Origin: an uncultured Methylophaga sp.
GTDB lineage: Bacteria > Pseudomonadota > Gammaproteobacteria > Nitrosococcales > Methylophagaceae
Direction: 5' to 3'
Assembly (NCBI GenBank): GCA_947631375.1
Contig: CANRLD010000066.1
Span: forward strand, 1-9,006
DNA length: 9,006 nucleotides
The notes beneath the pieces were generated by a model, which saw nothing but the letters and a program-made list of their open reading frames with translations, did no database searches and was not told the origin of the DNA. Numbering within the stretch: the stretch's first letter is position 1; every line of letters begins with the position of its first letter. Positions 1 to 7,806 of this stretch are shown here, piece after piece. A program made the translations under genes and the position numbers.

Positions 1-55
1 CGGATGCCTCAAGACGGCAATTGTGGGAAAATGACGCCTTTTATTCTTTCGTTCC

Positions 56-60
56 AAGGT
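56..60 (+). promoter_or_regulatory. Ribosome binding site deciding the TTG start of mfd
   Basis: AAGGT lies seven bases before the TTG at 68. No ATG or GTG in the mfd frame lies close by that would keep the conserved N-terminus. The site therefore supports TTG initiation, which may keep Mfd at a low level. Confidence 0.6.
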
Positions 61-67
61 ATCACTC

Positions 68-3000
68 TTGCCAGCCAATTTGCTCCAGCCAGTCTTACCC
101 ACATCTGCTAAATCTCAACATCGTGCTGGACAATTATACGGCAGTGCGCAGGGCTTATTGCTGGCACAGGCAGCCAGACAACATGATGGACCATTATTGG
201 TAGTCACCGATGATGTCACCAGTGCTCAGCGGTTAGAGCTGGAAATTCGGTTTTATCTTGGCAGCAGCCCATTACCTGTTTTGCATTTTCCTGACTGGGA
301 AACATTACCTTATGACAGTTTTTCCCCGCATCAGGATATTGTTTCTGAACGGCTGCAAACATTGCACCGTCTGCCGGAATTTAAGCAGGGCGTTTTACTG
401 GTACCGGTTGCCACTCTGATGCAACGTATTGCGCCACGTGAGTTTCTTGATGGAAACCACCTGGAGTTAAAGATTGGCGATCTATTTGATATTGAAGAGT
501 GGCGCCTCCGGCTGGAAAAGTCCGGCTACCGCAATGTGTCGCAGGTCATCGAGCATGGCGAGTTTGCCGTTCGCGGTGCGATCATTGATTTATTCCCGAT
601 GGGCAGCCGCCAGCCTTACCGTATCGATCTGTTTGATGATGAAATAGATACGCTGCGTACCTTTGATCCGGAAACACAACGCTCGATCGATACCATTGAA
701 CAGATCCAGTTACTGCCGGCACGAGAGTTTCCGTTAAATGACACTAGCATTACCTTATTTCGCAAGCAGTTTCGCCAGTTTTTTGATGGCGATCCGCAGC
801 GCAGCCTGATTTATCGCGAAATCAGTGCAGGTAATGTGCCTGGCGGGATTGAGTTCTATTTGCCGCTGTTTTTCGAACAAACAGCGTGCCTGACGGATTA
901 CCTGCCTGACACTACTCTGGTGGTACAGCTCAACGATACCTTGCATGCGGCAGAACAGTTTTGGCAGGAAATTCAAAGTCGTTACCGCCAATATGGTGTC
1001 GATCCGGAGCGGCCGCTATTACCGCCAGCAACGGTGTTTGTTCCTGTAGACGAGCTGTTTAGCCAGTTCAAGCGTTGGCCACGGTTGCAAAGTCAAAACT
1101 TTGAGCTCGAAACCTCTGCTGCACATCATAATTATGCAACCAGCCTGCCTCCCTCACTGCCGCTTAATGCAAAACAGGAACGTCCCTGCGAAGCATTGCA
1201 TCACTTTATTGACAAATTTACTGGTCGTATCTTGCTTGCTGCCGAGTCTGCCGGTCGGCGTGAAACACTCCTTGATTTACTGCGTAAAAATCAGTTACAG
1301 CCAAAAGTGGTTGATGGCTGGGACGGCTTTCTCCAGGACGACAATGCACTTTGCATTACTGTAGCGCCACTGGAACAGGGCTTATTGCTACAGACAGAAC
1401 CACTTGCTGTCATTGCTGAAACCCAGCTATTCGGCCAACAGGTCATGCAACGTCGTCGCCGCAGCCGGAAAAAGCGTGATACCGATGCGATTATCCGCAA
1501 TCTGGCAGAACTCACCATTGGCGATGCCGTCGTACATGAAGATCACGGTGTTGGCCGATATTTAGGCCTGCAAACGCTGGATGTCGGCGATGTGGCGACG
1601 GAGTACGTCACGCTGGAATATGCCAAGGGCGACAAGTTATACGTGCCGGTAGCTTCTTTGGATTTGATCAGCCGTTATTCCGGAGCAGCACCAGAACTTG
1701 CGCCGTTACATCAGCTCGGCACCAGCCAGTGGGAAAAGGCGCGCCGCCGTGCAGCCGAAAAAGTACGTGATGTCGCCGCCGAACTGCTGGATATTTATGC
1801 CAAACGCGCTGCTAATAAAAAACCGCCAATGCAATCGCCAGATGAACAATATGAAGCCTTTGCCGCTGCCTTCCCGTTTGAAACCACGCCCGATCAGCAG
1901 GATGCCATTGATGCAGTGATTGCCGATATGCAATCCGAAACGCCAATGGATCGCCTGGTTTGCGGGGATGTCGGTTTTGGTAAAACCGAAGTGGCCATGC
2001 GTGCTGCTTTTTTAGCCGTACAGTCAGGTAAACAGGTGCTGGTGCTGGTGCCTACCACTTTGCTGGCGCAGCAACATTATGAAAACTTTAAAGATCGCTT
2101 TGCCGATTGGCCAGTACGCGTTGAGGTCTTGTCACGATTCCGCAGCAAGAAGCAACTTGATGATGTGAAAGCAGCAATCAGTGAAGGCACTGCTGACATC
2201 GTGATTGGTACCCATAAACTGTTGCAGCAGGATATTGATCCCAAGCGCCTGGGCCTGTTTGTACTGGATGAAGAACACCGTTTCGGGGTAACACAAAAAG
2301 AACAATTAAAAAAATTCCGCTCACAGATTGATGTACTGACGCTGACAGCAACACCAATCCCCCGTACCCTGAATATGTCAATTTCCGGAATCAGGGATTT
2401 GTCGATTATTGCCACCGCACCGGCCCGCCGGCTGGCCATTAAAACCTTTGTTTTACAATGGAATGCCGACAAAATTCGTGAAGGCATTCTGCGCGAAATA
2501 AAACGTGGCGGACAGGTTTACTTCCTGCATAACAAGGTCGATGACATTGATCGGGTTGCACGGGAGCTGGAAAATCTGATGCCGGAAGCGCGGATCGCTG
2601 TTGCTCATGGCCAGATGCGCGAACGTGAACTTGAACAAGTGATGCTTGATTTCTACCATCAACGTTTTAATGTGCTGGTCTGCACCACCATCATCGAAAC
2701 CGGAATTGACGTTCCATCGGCCAATACGATCTTCATTGATCGCGCTGACAAGCTGGGACTGGCGCAGCTCTATCAGATCCGTGGTCGCGTCGGCCGCTCT
2801 CATCATCGTGCCTATGCCTATTTGATTACACCACCGCAAAAAGCGATGACCGCCGATGCAGTCAAGCGTCTCGAAGCTATCGAATCCATCGAAGATTTGG
2901 GGGCGGGCTTTACGCTGGCCACACATGATATGGAAATTCGTGGTGCTGGTGAATTACTGGGTGATGAGCAAAGCGGGCAAATGCAGGAAATCGGCTTTAC

Positions 3001-3526
3001 CTTGTATAACGAATTGCTGGAACGTGCAGTCAAAGCATTGAAAGCTAATAAAACAGCTGATCTTGATAGTCTGGGGCGGCAAACAGTGGAAATTGATCTA
3101 CATGTTCCGGCATTGATCCCGACCGATTACCTGCCGGATGTACATACGCGACTGGTGCTTTATAAACGTATTGCCGCGGCAAACGATAAAGAAGCACTGC
3201 GCGAGCTGCAAGTTGAAATGATTGATCGTTTTGGCCTGCTACCCGATCCGGTGCAAACCTTATTCGCTGTACACGAATTACGACTTAAAGCCAAAAGCAT
3301 CGGCATTCGTAAAATTGATGCCTATGATCAGGGTGGACGATTACTGTTTGATAAAACACCAAACATCGAACCGATGGCGGTGATTCAACTGATTCAGCAA
3401 CAACCGTCGCGCTTCAAGCTCGATGGTCAGGACAAACTGCGTTTCACTGACAGCATGCCAGACGCCCAAACCCGAATCCTGGCAATAAACAGCCTGTTGG
3501 ATAACCTGCTCAAACCGGCGGCCTGA
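68..3526 (+). CDS. mfd: Transcription-repair coupling factor Mfd
   Basis: Mfd is a cytosolic ATP-dependent DNA translocase. It binds RNA polymerase stalled at a lesion, pushes it off the template and recruits UvrA to start nucleotide excision repair. The 1152-residue product is about the length of E. coli Mfd (1148) and resembles it throughout. The N-terminal UvrB-like region contains the block DWETLPYDSFSPHQDI. The RNA-polymerase-interacting region is near residues 490-560 (AVVHEDHGVGRYLGL). The helicase core has Walker A GDVGFGKT at 633-640, the DEEH box at 734-737, TATPIPRTLN, the AHGQMRERELE segment near 846-856 and QIRGRVGR at 903-910. The C-terminal UvrA-masking domain follows (NTRL-like block DVHTRLVLYKRIA). 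No motif is missing. The start is TTG, chosen because AAGGT lies seven bases upstream and the N-terminus then matches the family (MPxx). Its stop overlaps the cmoM start. The family assignment is essentially certain; only the exact start is open. Confidence 0.98.
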   Translation: MPANLLQPVLPTSAKSQHRAGQLYGSAQGLLLAQAARQHDGPLLVVTDDVTSAQRLELEIRFYLGSSPLPVLHFPDWETLPYDSFSPHQDIVSERLQTLHRLPEFKQGVLLVPVATLMQRIAPREFLDGNHLELKIGDLFDIEEWRLRLEKSGYRNVSQVIEHGEFAVRGAIIDLFPMGSRQPYRIDLFDDEIDTLRTFDPETQRSIDTIEQIQLLPAREFPLNDTSITLFRKQFRQFFDGDPQRSLIYREISAGNVPGGIEFYLPLFFEQTACLTDYLPDTTLVVQLNDTLHAAEQFWQEIQSRYRQYGVDPERPLLPPATVFVPVDELFSQFKRWPRLQSQNFELETSAAHHNYATSLPPSLPLNAKQERPCEALHHFIDKFTGRILLAAESAGRRETLLDLLRKNQLQPKVVDGWDGFLQDDNALCITVAPLEQGLLLQTEPLAVIAETQLFGQQVMQRRRRSRKKRDTDAIIRNLAELTIGDAVVHEDHGVGRYLGLQTLDVGDVATEYVTLEYAKGDKLYVPVASLDLISRYSGAAPELAPLHQLGTSQWEKARRRAAEKVRDVAAELLDIYAKRAANKKPPMQSPDEQYEAFAAAFPFETTPDQQDAIDAVIADMQSETPMDRLVCGDVGFGKTEVAMRAAFLAVQSGKQVLVLVPTTLLAQQHYENFKDRFADWPVRVEVLSRFRSKKQLDDVKAAISEGTADIVIGTHKLLQQDIDPKRLGLFVLDEEHRFGVTQKEQLKKFRSQIDVLTLTATPIPRTLNMSISGIRDLSIIATAPARRLAIKTFVLQWNADKIREGILREIKRGGQVYFLHNKVDDIDRVARELENLMPEARIAVAHGQMRERELEQVMLDFYHQRFNVLVCTTIIETGIDVPSANTIFIDRADKLGLAQLYQIRGRVGRSHHRAYAYLITPPQKAMTADAVKRLEAIESIEDLGAGFTLATHDMEIRGAGELLGDEQSGQMQEIGFTLYNELLERAVKALKANKTADLDSLGRQTVEIDLHVPALIPTDYLPDVHTRLVLYKRIAAANDKEALRELQVEMIDRFGLLPDPVQTLFAVHELRLKAKSIGIRKIDAYDQGGRLLFDKTPNIEPMAVIQLIQQQPSRFKLDGQDKLRFTDSMPDAQTRILAINSLLDNLLKPAA

Positions 3527-4296
3527 TGCAACAGGATCGTAATTTTGATGATTTGGCCGAGCGCTTTAATGCCCGGATTTATGACACAACAAAGGGGCAG
3601 TTACGACTGCAAGTTCTGAAACAAGATCTGCAGCCGTTCACACAATCACCCGCGTTACGGATCTGGGATGCCGGCTGTGGCAGCGGACAAATCAGTTTAT
3701 GGCTGGCTGCTTTGGGACATCAACTCACGCTGTGCGACATCTCGGAAACATTGTTGCAACAAGCCCGAGAGCGGTTTGCTGAGGCAGGACAACAGGCCGA
3801 CTTTCATCACGCCTCGATTCAGCAACTGGCTCCGCATTTGGCAGCATTTGATCTGGTGATTTGTCATGCTGTCATAGAATGGCTGGCGACACCGCTGGAA
3901 ACGTTGAAACAGGCGATGGCGCGCGTAAAAACTGGCGGTTTTCTGTCATTGATGTTCTACAATCGCAATGCGATGGTTTACAAAAATGTCCTGCGCGGGG
4001 GATGGAGACTGGAACCTGTTCTTAATGATCGTTATATTGGTGCTGGAAACAAATTGAGTCCACCGCATCCACACTATCCACATGACGTGATTCAGTTTTT
4101 ACAAAACCATCATTTTCGTATCATCGAACACAGCGGTATCCGGGTGTTTAGTGACTACTTGGACGCGACAGCGCTCGAACAAACAGATACCGAACAGTTA
4201 CTGGCATTGGAACAACGCTATTGCCGAATGCCAACCTATCGTGACATGGGACGCTACGTACATTTACTGGCTGAGAAAATATCACCAGATGAATAG
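3526..4296 (+). CDS. cmoM: tRNA 5-carboxymethoxyuridine methyltransferase CmoM (SmtA-like)
   Basis: CmoM uses S-adenosylmethionine to methylate the carboxyl group of 5-carboxymethoxyuridine at the wobble position of some tRNAs, giving mcmo5U. It acts in the cytosol after CmoA and CmoB. The 256-residue protein is close to the length of E. coli CmoM (261). It opens with the family signature (MQQDRNFDDLAERFN, then IYDTTKGQLR). The Rossmann SAM-binding loop DAGCGSGQ is at 48-55, and the acidic ribose-binding residue at the end of strand 2 is D71 (LTLCDIS). Further family blocks are HAVIEWL (114-120), LSLMFYN (140-146), GIRVFSDYL (204-212) and LEQRYCRMPTYRDMGRYVHL (228-247). It starts at the TGATG overlap with the mfd stop and has only a weak ribosome binding site, so translational coupling is likely. 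The position next to mfd differs from E. coli, where cmoM precedes the mukFEB genes. Confidence in the family is high. Confidence 0.93.
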   Translation: MQQDRNFDDLAERFNARIYDTTKGQLRLQVLKQDLQPFTQSPALRIWDAGCGSGQISLWLAALGHQLTLCDISETLLQQARERFAEAGQQADFHHASIQQLAPHLAAFDLVICHAVIEWLATPLETLKQAMARVKTGGFLSLMFYNRNAMVYKNVLRGGWRLEPVLNDRYIGAGNKLSPPHPHYPHDVIQFLQNHHFRIIEHSGIRVFSDYLDATALEQTDTEQLLALEQRYCRMPTYRDMGRYVHLLAEKISPDE

Positions 4297-4369
4297 GGAT
4301 TACTTCATAATATGTCGATCATTCGCCTAAGAAGCTTACAGTGTAATGTCAAGAACCCATTTAAGATTT

Positions 4370-4373
4370 AGGA
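4370..4373 (+). promoter_or_regulatory. Ribosome binding site deciding the lipoprotein start
   Basis: AGGA ends five bases before the ATG at 4379. The alternative ATG at 4346 has only a distant AAGAAG-like stretch. A start there would add a charged 11-residue extension (including RTHLRFR) before the signal peptide, which is less usual for a lipoprotein. Confidence 0.6.
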
Positions 4374-4378
4374 TAAAC

Positions 4379-5257
4379 ATGTACATATACAAACTACCCG
4401 CCATCATTCTGCTCACCAGCCTGTTCGCAACTGGCTGTGTACAAAACCAGTCTCGTCCAAGTGTTTCCAATGAGCAGTTGAAATCAGCACTGCTAGACAC
4501 GGAATCCAGAATGCAAGGCCAACTTCGTCAACAGTGCGAAAGAATTATTGATAATCAAAATAAATATCACACCGGCCTGCATGCTTTTTCCAGAGAGCAG
4601 CAATCCGCTCGCAGACAACTGGAGCAGTTATCTCTTCAAGTTGAGCAACTTAATGACACCGTAGTCAGGCAGGCAGCAACGAAAGCCGCTCAAGCTGAGC
4701 AGCAGCTAGCGGCGGCCAATAGTGCAAGTTGTCCGCATCAGGCATCAGTCACCTTGAATGACAAAATGGTATTGGGACAAACAGAATGGCTATGGATTGA
4801 AGCGGTTAATCGGGTATTCCCTGCCCGCGTTGATACAGGGGCAACGACTTCTTCACTCAGCGCAACGGATATTGTCACACTGGAACGAGACGGCCAAAAA
4901 TGGGCCCGCTTCACCATCGTGCCAGAAGAAAATAGCGACAGCAGTTATGAGGTAGAAGCCCCGATCTCCCGTACTGCCAACATCCGGCAATCTTCTACTA
5001 ACGAAATTGATAAACGGCCAGTGGTTAAACTCACGGTTCGAATTGGCAATATGACTGATACGGCAGAATTTACGCTGACCGATCGTTCTCATATGAGCTA
5101 CCCGATTCTGCTGGGACGTGAGTTTTTGAAAGATATTGCCATTGTCGATGTTGCCCAACAAAACGTGCAACCAAAACCTGAGTTATTGACCGATCGCGCC
5201 TCTGCTATGCCAATAGAGAAAAAAGCTACCGATTCATCAGCCGCAGATACAGAATAA
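4379..5257 (+). CDS. Retropepsin-like lipoprotein (RimB / 'ATP-dependent zinc protease' family)
   Basis: This is a predicted envelope lipoprotein carrying a retropepsin-like aspartic protease domain. Databases call the family 'ATP-dependent zinc protease', which appears to be a misnomer. Counting from the ATG at 4379 (292 residues), there is a lipoprotein signal peptide with lipobox ATGC and lipidated C20; the +2 residue is Val, so outer-membrane sorting is likely. A Gln-rich, helical, probably coiled-coil stretch spans about residues 30-112. The protease domain spans about 129-262, with the catalytic motif DTGATTSSL at 152-160 and the conserved segments KRPVVKLTVRIG, FTLTDRSHM and PILLGREFL. 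A hydrophilic tail ends the protein. Retropepsin domains act as dimers with one Asp per subunit; only one DTGA motif is present. The open frame extends to an ATG at 4346 (303 residues), but 4379 has AGGA five bases upstream and gives a proper signal peptide. It heads the trio with the two genes that follow; its substrate is unknown. Confidence 0.88.
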   Translation: MYIYKLPAIILLTSLFATGCVQNQSRPSVSNEQLKSALLDTESRMQGQLRQQCERIIDNQNKYHTGLHAFSREQQSARRQLEQLSLQVEQLNDTVVRQAATKAAQAEQQLAAANSASCPHQASVTLNDKMVLGQTEWLWIEAVNRVFPARVDTGATTSSLSATDIVTLERDGQKWARFTIVPEENSDSSYEVEAPISRTANIRQSSTNEIDKRPVVKLTVRIGNMTDTAEFTLTDRSHMSYPILLGREFLKDIAIVDVAQQNVQPKPELLTDRASAMPIEKKATDSSAADTE

Positions 5258-5269
5258 TAAGGATCTCTC

Positions 5270-6781
5270 ATGGCCTCACGTACGCCGTTTTATATACTGG
5301 TAAGTATCTTGTTTCTTGCCGGAACAGCCTTGACACTACATCGGCATATTGCATTTGATATTCCCTGGTTCCCTGGCGAACAACGTCAAACCTGGTCAAT
5401 AGAAGCAAAAGTAGACTTTGAAGCCAATGGCGATCCGGTGACAGCGACCTTGGCAATCCCTAATACCCAGCCCGGCTTTACGCAACTAAACCAACAAACC
5501 GCCAGCCCAGGGTATGGCCTATCCTTTCTTGAACGTAACGGGGTTCACTACGCGGAATGGTCAATTCGTGAGGCCACTGGCAGCCAATCGCTGTATTACA
5601 AAGTAGATATGCTGGTAGATCCTTTTGCCATTCCACCGAAACTGGAGCCACCGACAACGACCAAGCCTAACGTTGAGAAAGAACCTTACGCCTCTGCAGC
5701 GAAGATGATCCTGGACCGCGCCACCGAACGTTCCTCTTCCAATTACACCTTGGCGCGTGAACTTATTTATGAAATTAATAACCAGCAACAAACCGCTGAA
5801 CTGCTCGCACAGATAAAACCCAAAAATATCTGGATAACCGAGTTATTACGCGATGCTGGCGTGCCCGTCAGACGTATTCATGCATTAAGTTTAGAAGATG
5901 GCCGCCGTCGCCAGCCATTAATTGAATATATTCAGGTTTATGATGGTAATGAGTATGAAATATTCAATCCGGCAACCGGTGAGCAGGGTCAACCAAAAGA
6001 TTTGCTGTTATGGCAATATCACTCCAGTCCACTGCTGGAAGTCGTTGGTGCCACCAATGCGCAGGTAACCTTCTCAATGATTTCGCAGGAACAGCCATTT
6101 AATATCGCACTGAATCAGAAATTTGCTGATAACGATTGGCTGAACTTCTCTCTTTATACCTTGCCGCTTGAAGAACAGGCTATTTTTAAAGGGATATTAT
6201 TGATCCCGGTCGGGGTATTAATCGTCGTGTTAATGCGTATTCTGGTGGGGATTAAAACCTCGGGTACCTTCATGCCGGTGTTGATCGCCATGGCCTTTAT
6301 CCAGACCAGCCTGCTGACCGGCTTGATCGGCTTTTTACTGATTGTCGGTGTAGGACTGATGATTCGCTCCTATCTGTCTTACCTCAACCTGTTGCTGGTC
6401 GCCCGCATATCCGCCGTGATCATCATGGTTATCGGCATGATCGCTATCTTCTCCATCGTCGCTTATAAATTTGGCCTGACGGAAGGTATGAAGATCACCT
6501 TCTTCCCGATGATTATTCTGGCATGGACAATCGAGCGGATGTCGATTCTGTGGGAAGAAGAAGGGGCGAAAGAAGTGATGATCCAGGGAGGCGGCTCATT
6601 ATTGGTTGCAATCCTCGCCTACCTGGCAATGAATCTGGATTGGGTGCGTCATTTAACCTTCAACTTCATGGGGATCCAGTTGATTTTGATGTCTTTGACA
6701 CTAGTTGCCGGTAGTTATACAGGCTATCGTTTACTTGAGTTGAAACGCTTTAAACCTCTGACAAAAGTCGATAATTCATGA
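5270..6781 (+). CDS. Inactive transglutaminase fused to seven transmembrane helices
   Basis: This inner-membrane protein of 503 residues belongs to the family annotated 'inactive transglutaminase fused to 7 transmembrane helices'. An N-terminal membrane anchor (about 8-24) is followed by a large, presumably periplasmic region (about 28-303). Within it, residues 140-250 resemble a transglutaminase core (ITELLRDAGVPVRRIHAL and later YEIFNPATG). The C-terminal half (about 305-486) is a run of hydrophobic helices, around seven. The protein contains no cysteine at all, so the thiol nucleophile is absent. The segment usually carrying the catalytic His (HxW) reads PLIEY at 216-220, and the usual DP aspartate is N233. 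The domain is therefore expected to bind or sense rather than catalyse. AAGGA lies six bases before the start, only a few bases after the lipoprotein stop, and the ATP-grasp gene overlaps its end. Family confidence is high; the molecular role is inference. Confidence 0.9.
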   Translation: MASRTPFYILVSILFLAGTALTLHRHIAFDIPWFPGEQRQTWSIEAKVDFEANGDPVTATLAIPNTQPGFTQLNQQTASPGYGLSFLERNGVHYAEWSIREATGSQSLYYKVDMLVDPFAIPPKLEPPTTTKPNVEKEPYASAAKMILDRATERSSSNYTLARELIYEINNQQQTAELLAQIKPKNIWITELLRDAGVPVRRIHALSLEDGRRRQPLIEYIQVYDGNEYEIFNPATGEQGQPKDLLLWQYHSSPLLEVVGATNAQVTFSMISQEQPFNIALNQKFADNDWLNFSLYTLPLEEQAIFKGILLIPVGVLIVVLMRILVGIKTSGTFMPVLIAMAFIQTSLLTGLIGFLLIVGVGLMIRSYLSYLNLLLVARISAVIIMVIGMIAIFSIVAYKFGLTEGMKITFFPMIILAWTIERMSILWEEEGAKEVMIQGGGSLLVAILAYLAMNLDWVRHLTFNFMGIQLILMSLTLVAGSYTGYRLLELKRFKPLTKVDNS

Positions 6782-7779
6782 GCAAAACGACTGAAAAAAT
6801 GAATTGGTTCCAATCATTACGTGAACGTTATGCACGTCCAAGATCCTTGCATAATATTGGTGTACTTGGAATGAATCGGCGTAATGTATCGTATATCAGC
6901 CGCTATAATCCGCGGCGATTATTCCCGCTAGTGGATGACAAGTTACAAACCAAAGAGCTGGCACTTGATGCAGGGGTAAAAGTCCCCGCCCTGCTCGGTG
7001 TCATCCGTGAGCAACATGCCGTCAAGAATCTTGCTGCTATTCTGGAGCAGTGTCATGGTGGTTTTTGCATTAAACCGGCTCATGGCTCCGGCGGCAAAGG
7101 TATCTTGGTCATTACCCGCCAAAGTGAAGAGGGTTATCGACGATCTAACGGACAATATGCCACCATCGGTGATTTGGAACGCCATGTAAGTAATATTCTC
7201 GCAGGCTTATTCTCGCTTGGTGGTCGCACGGACGCCGCCATTATTGAGGCATTAATACACTTTGACGACTGTTTTAACGGCTTTAGTTATGAGGGGGTTC
7301 CGGATACACGCGTCATCGTCTTTCGTGGTTTCCCAGTGATGGCAATGATGCGCCTTTCAACATCTGTCTCTAATGGCAAGGCCAATCTTCACCAAGGTGC
7401 CGTGGGCGTCGGTCTGGATATTGGGAATGGTCGAGCGCTGCGTGCCGTGCAGTTCGACAAACCTATCTTGCTTCATCCGGATACCGGACTTAATATGATG
7501 TCGCTTAAGGTTCCACATTGGGAAGAAGTGCTGAATCTGGCGGTATCCTGTTATGAAATGTCAGGGCTCGGCTACCTAGGAACAGACATTGTCTTGGACA
7601 AGTATGAAGGTCCAATGTTATTGGAGCTGAACGCGCGACCGGGTCTGACCATCCAGATAGCCAATGGTAAAGGCTTGTTACCGCGATTACAGCAAATCGA
7701 GAAACTAGGTCATAAAAAGCGCATGAGCATCGCCGACAGGGTGGCTTATGCACGGGAACACTTTTCAGATAACCACTGA
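6778..7779 (+). CDS. RimK-related ATP-grasp ligase (alpha-L-glutamate ligase-like)
   Basis: This is a cytosolic ATP-grasp enzyme of 333 residues from the 'alpha-L-glutamate ligase-like' family. ATP-grasp ligases activate a carboxylate as an acyl phosphate and join it to an amine; the substrate of this branch cannot be read from the sequence. Family blocks are GMNRRNVSYISRYNPRR (31-47), VDDKLQTK (52-59) and the glycine-rich nucleotide loop KPAHGSGGKG (99-108). Further blocks are E157 in AIIEALI, DTRVIVFRG (176-184), SNGKANLHQGAVGVGLD (198-214), GTDIVLD (268-274) and the metal-binding strand LLELNARPGL (281-290, E283 and N285). All the expected catalytic elements appear intact. There is no signal peptide or membrane helix. 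The start overlaps the upstream stop as ATGA and has no clear ribosome binding site, so its translation is probably coupled to the membrane protein, suggesting the two act together in fixed proportion. Confidence 0.9.
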   Translation: MSKTTEKMNWFQSLRERYARPRSLHNIGVLGMNRRNVSYISRYNPRRLFPLVDDKLQTKELALDAGVKVPALLGVIREQHAVKNLAAILEQCHGGFCIKPAHGSGGKGILVITRQSEEGYRRSNGQYATIGDLERHVSNILAGLFSLGGRTDAAIIEALIHFDDCFNGFSYEGVPDTRVIVFRGFPVMAMMRLSTSVSNGKANLHQGAVGVGLDIGNGRALRAVQFDKPILLHPDTGLNMMSLKVPHWEEVLNLAVSCYEMSGLGYLGTDIVLDKYEGPMLLELNARPGLTIQIANGKGLLPRLQQIEKLGHKKRMSIADRVAYAREHFSDNH

Positions 7780-7806
7780 ATCTGAATCAGATGGGAGTTC
7801 AGCAGT

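Noticed and set aside
21..47. Possible promoter for mfd (TTGTGG and TATTCT)
   Set aside because: Matches to consensus are weak (3/6 and 4/6) and the spacer is only 15 bases.
21..203. A 60-codon plus-strand frame overlapping the mfd start
   Set aside because: It lies almost wholly within mfd in another frame, starts with TTG without a ribosome binding site, and its translation resembles no family.
2453..2926. A 157-codon antisense frame inside mfd, and a 136-codon one at 2077-2487
   Set aside because: Both are shadows of the highly conserved helicase core; they have no family resemblance.
4306..4311. CATAAT as a -10 box for the trio operon
   Set aside because: It is close to the -10 consensus, but no -35 box or extended -10 lies at the right distance; an activator-dependent promoter remains possible but unsupported.
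4346..4378. Upstream ATG extending the lipoprotein by 11 residues
   Set aside because: It has a poor ribosome binding site and puts a charged stretch before the signal peptide; the ATG at 4379 is better on both counts.
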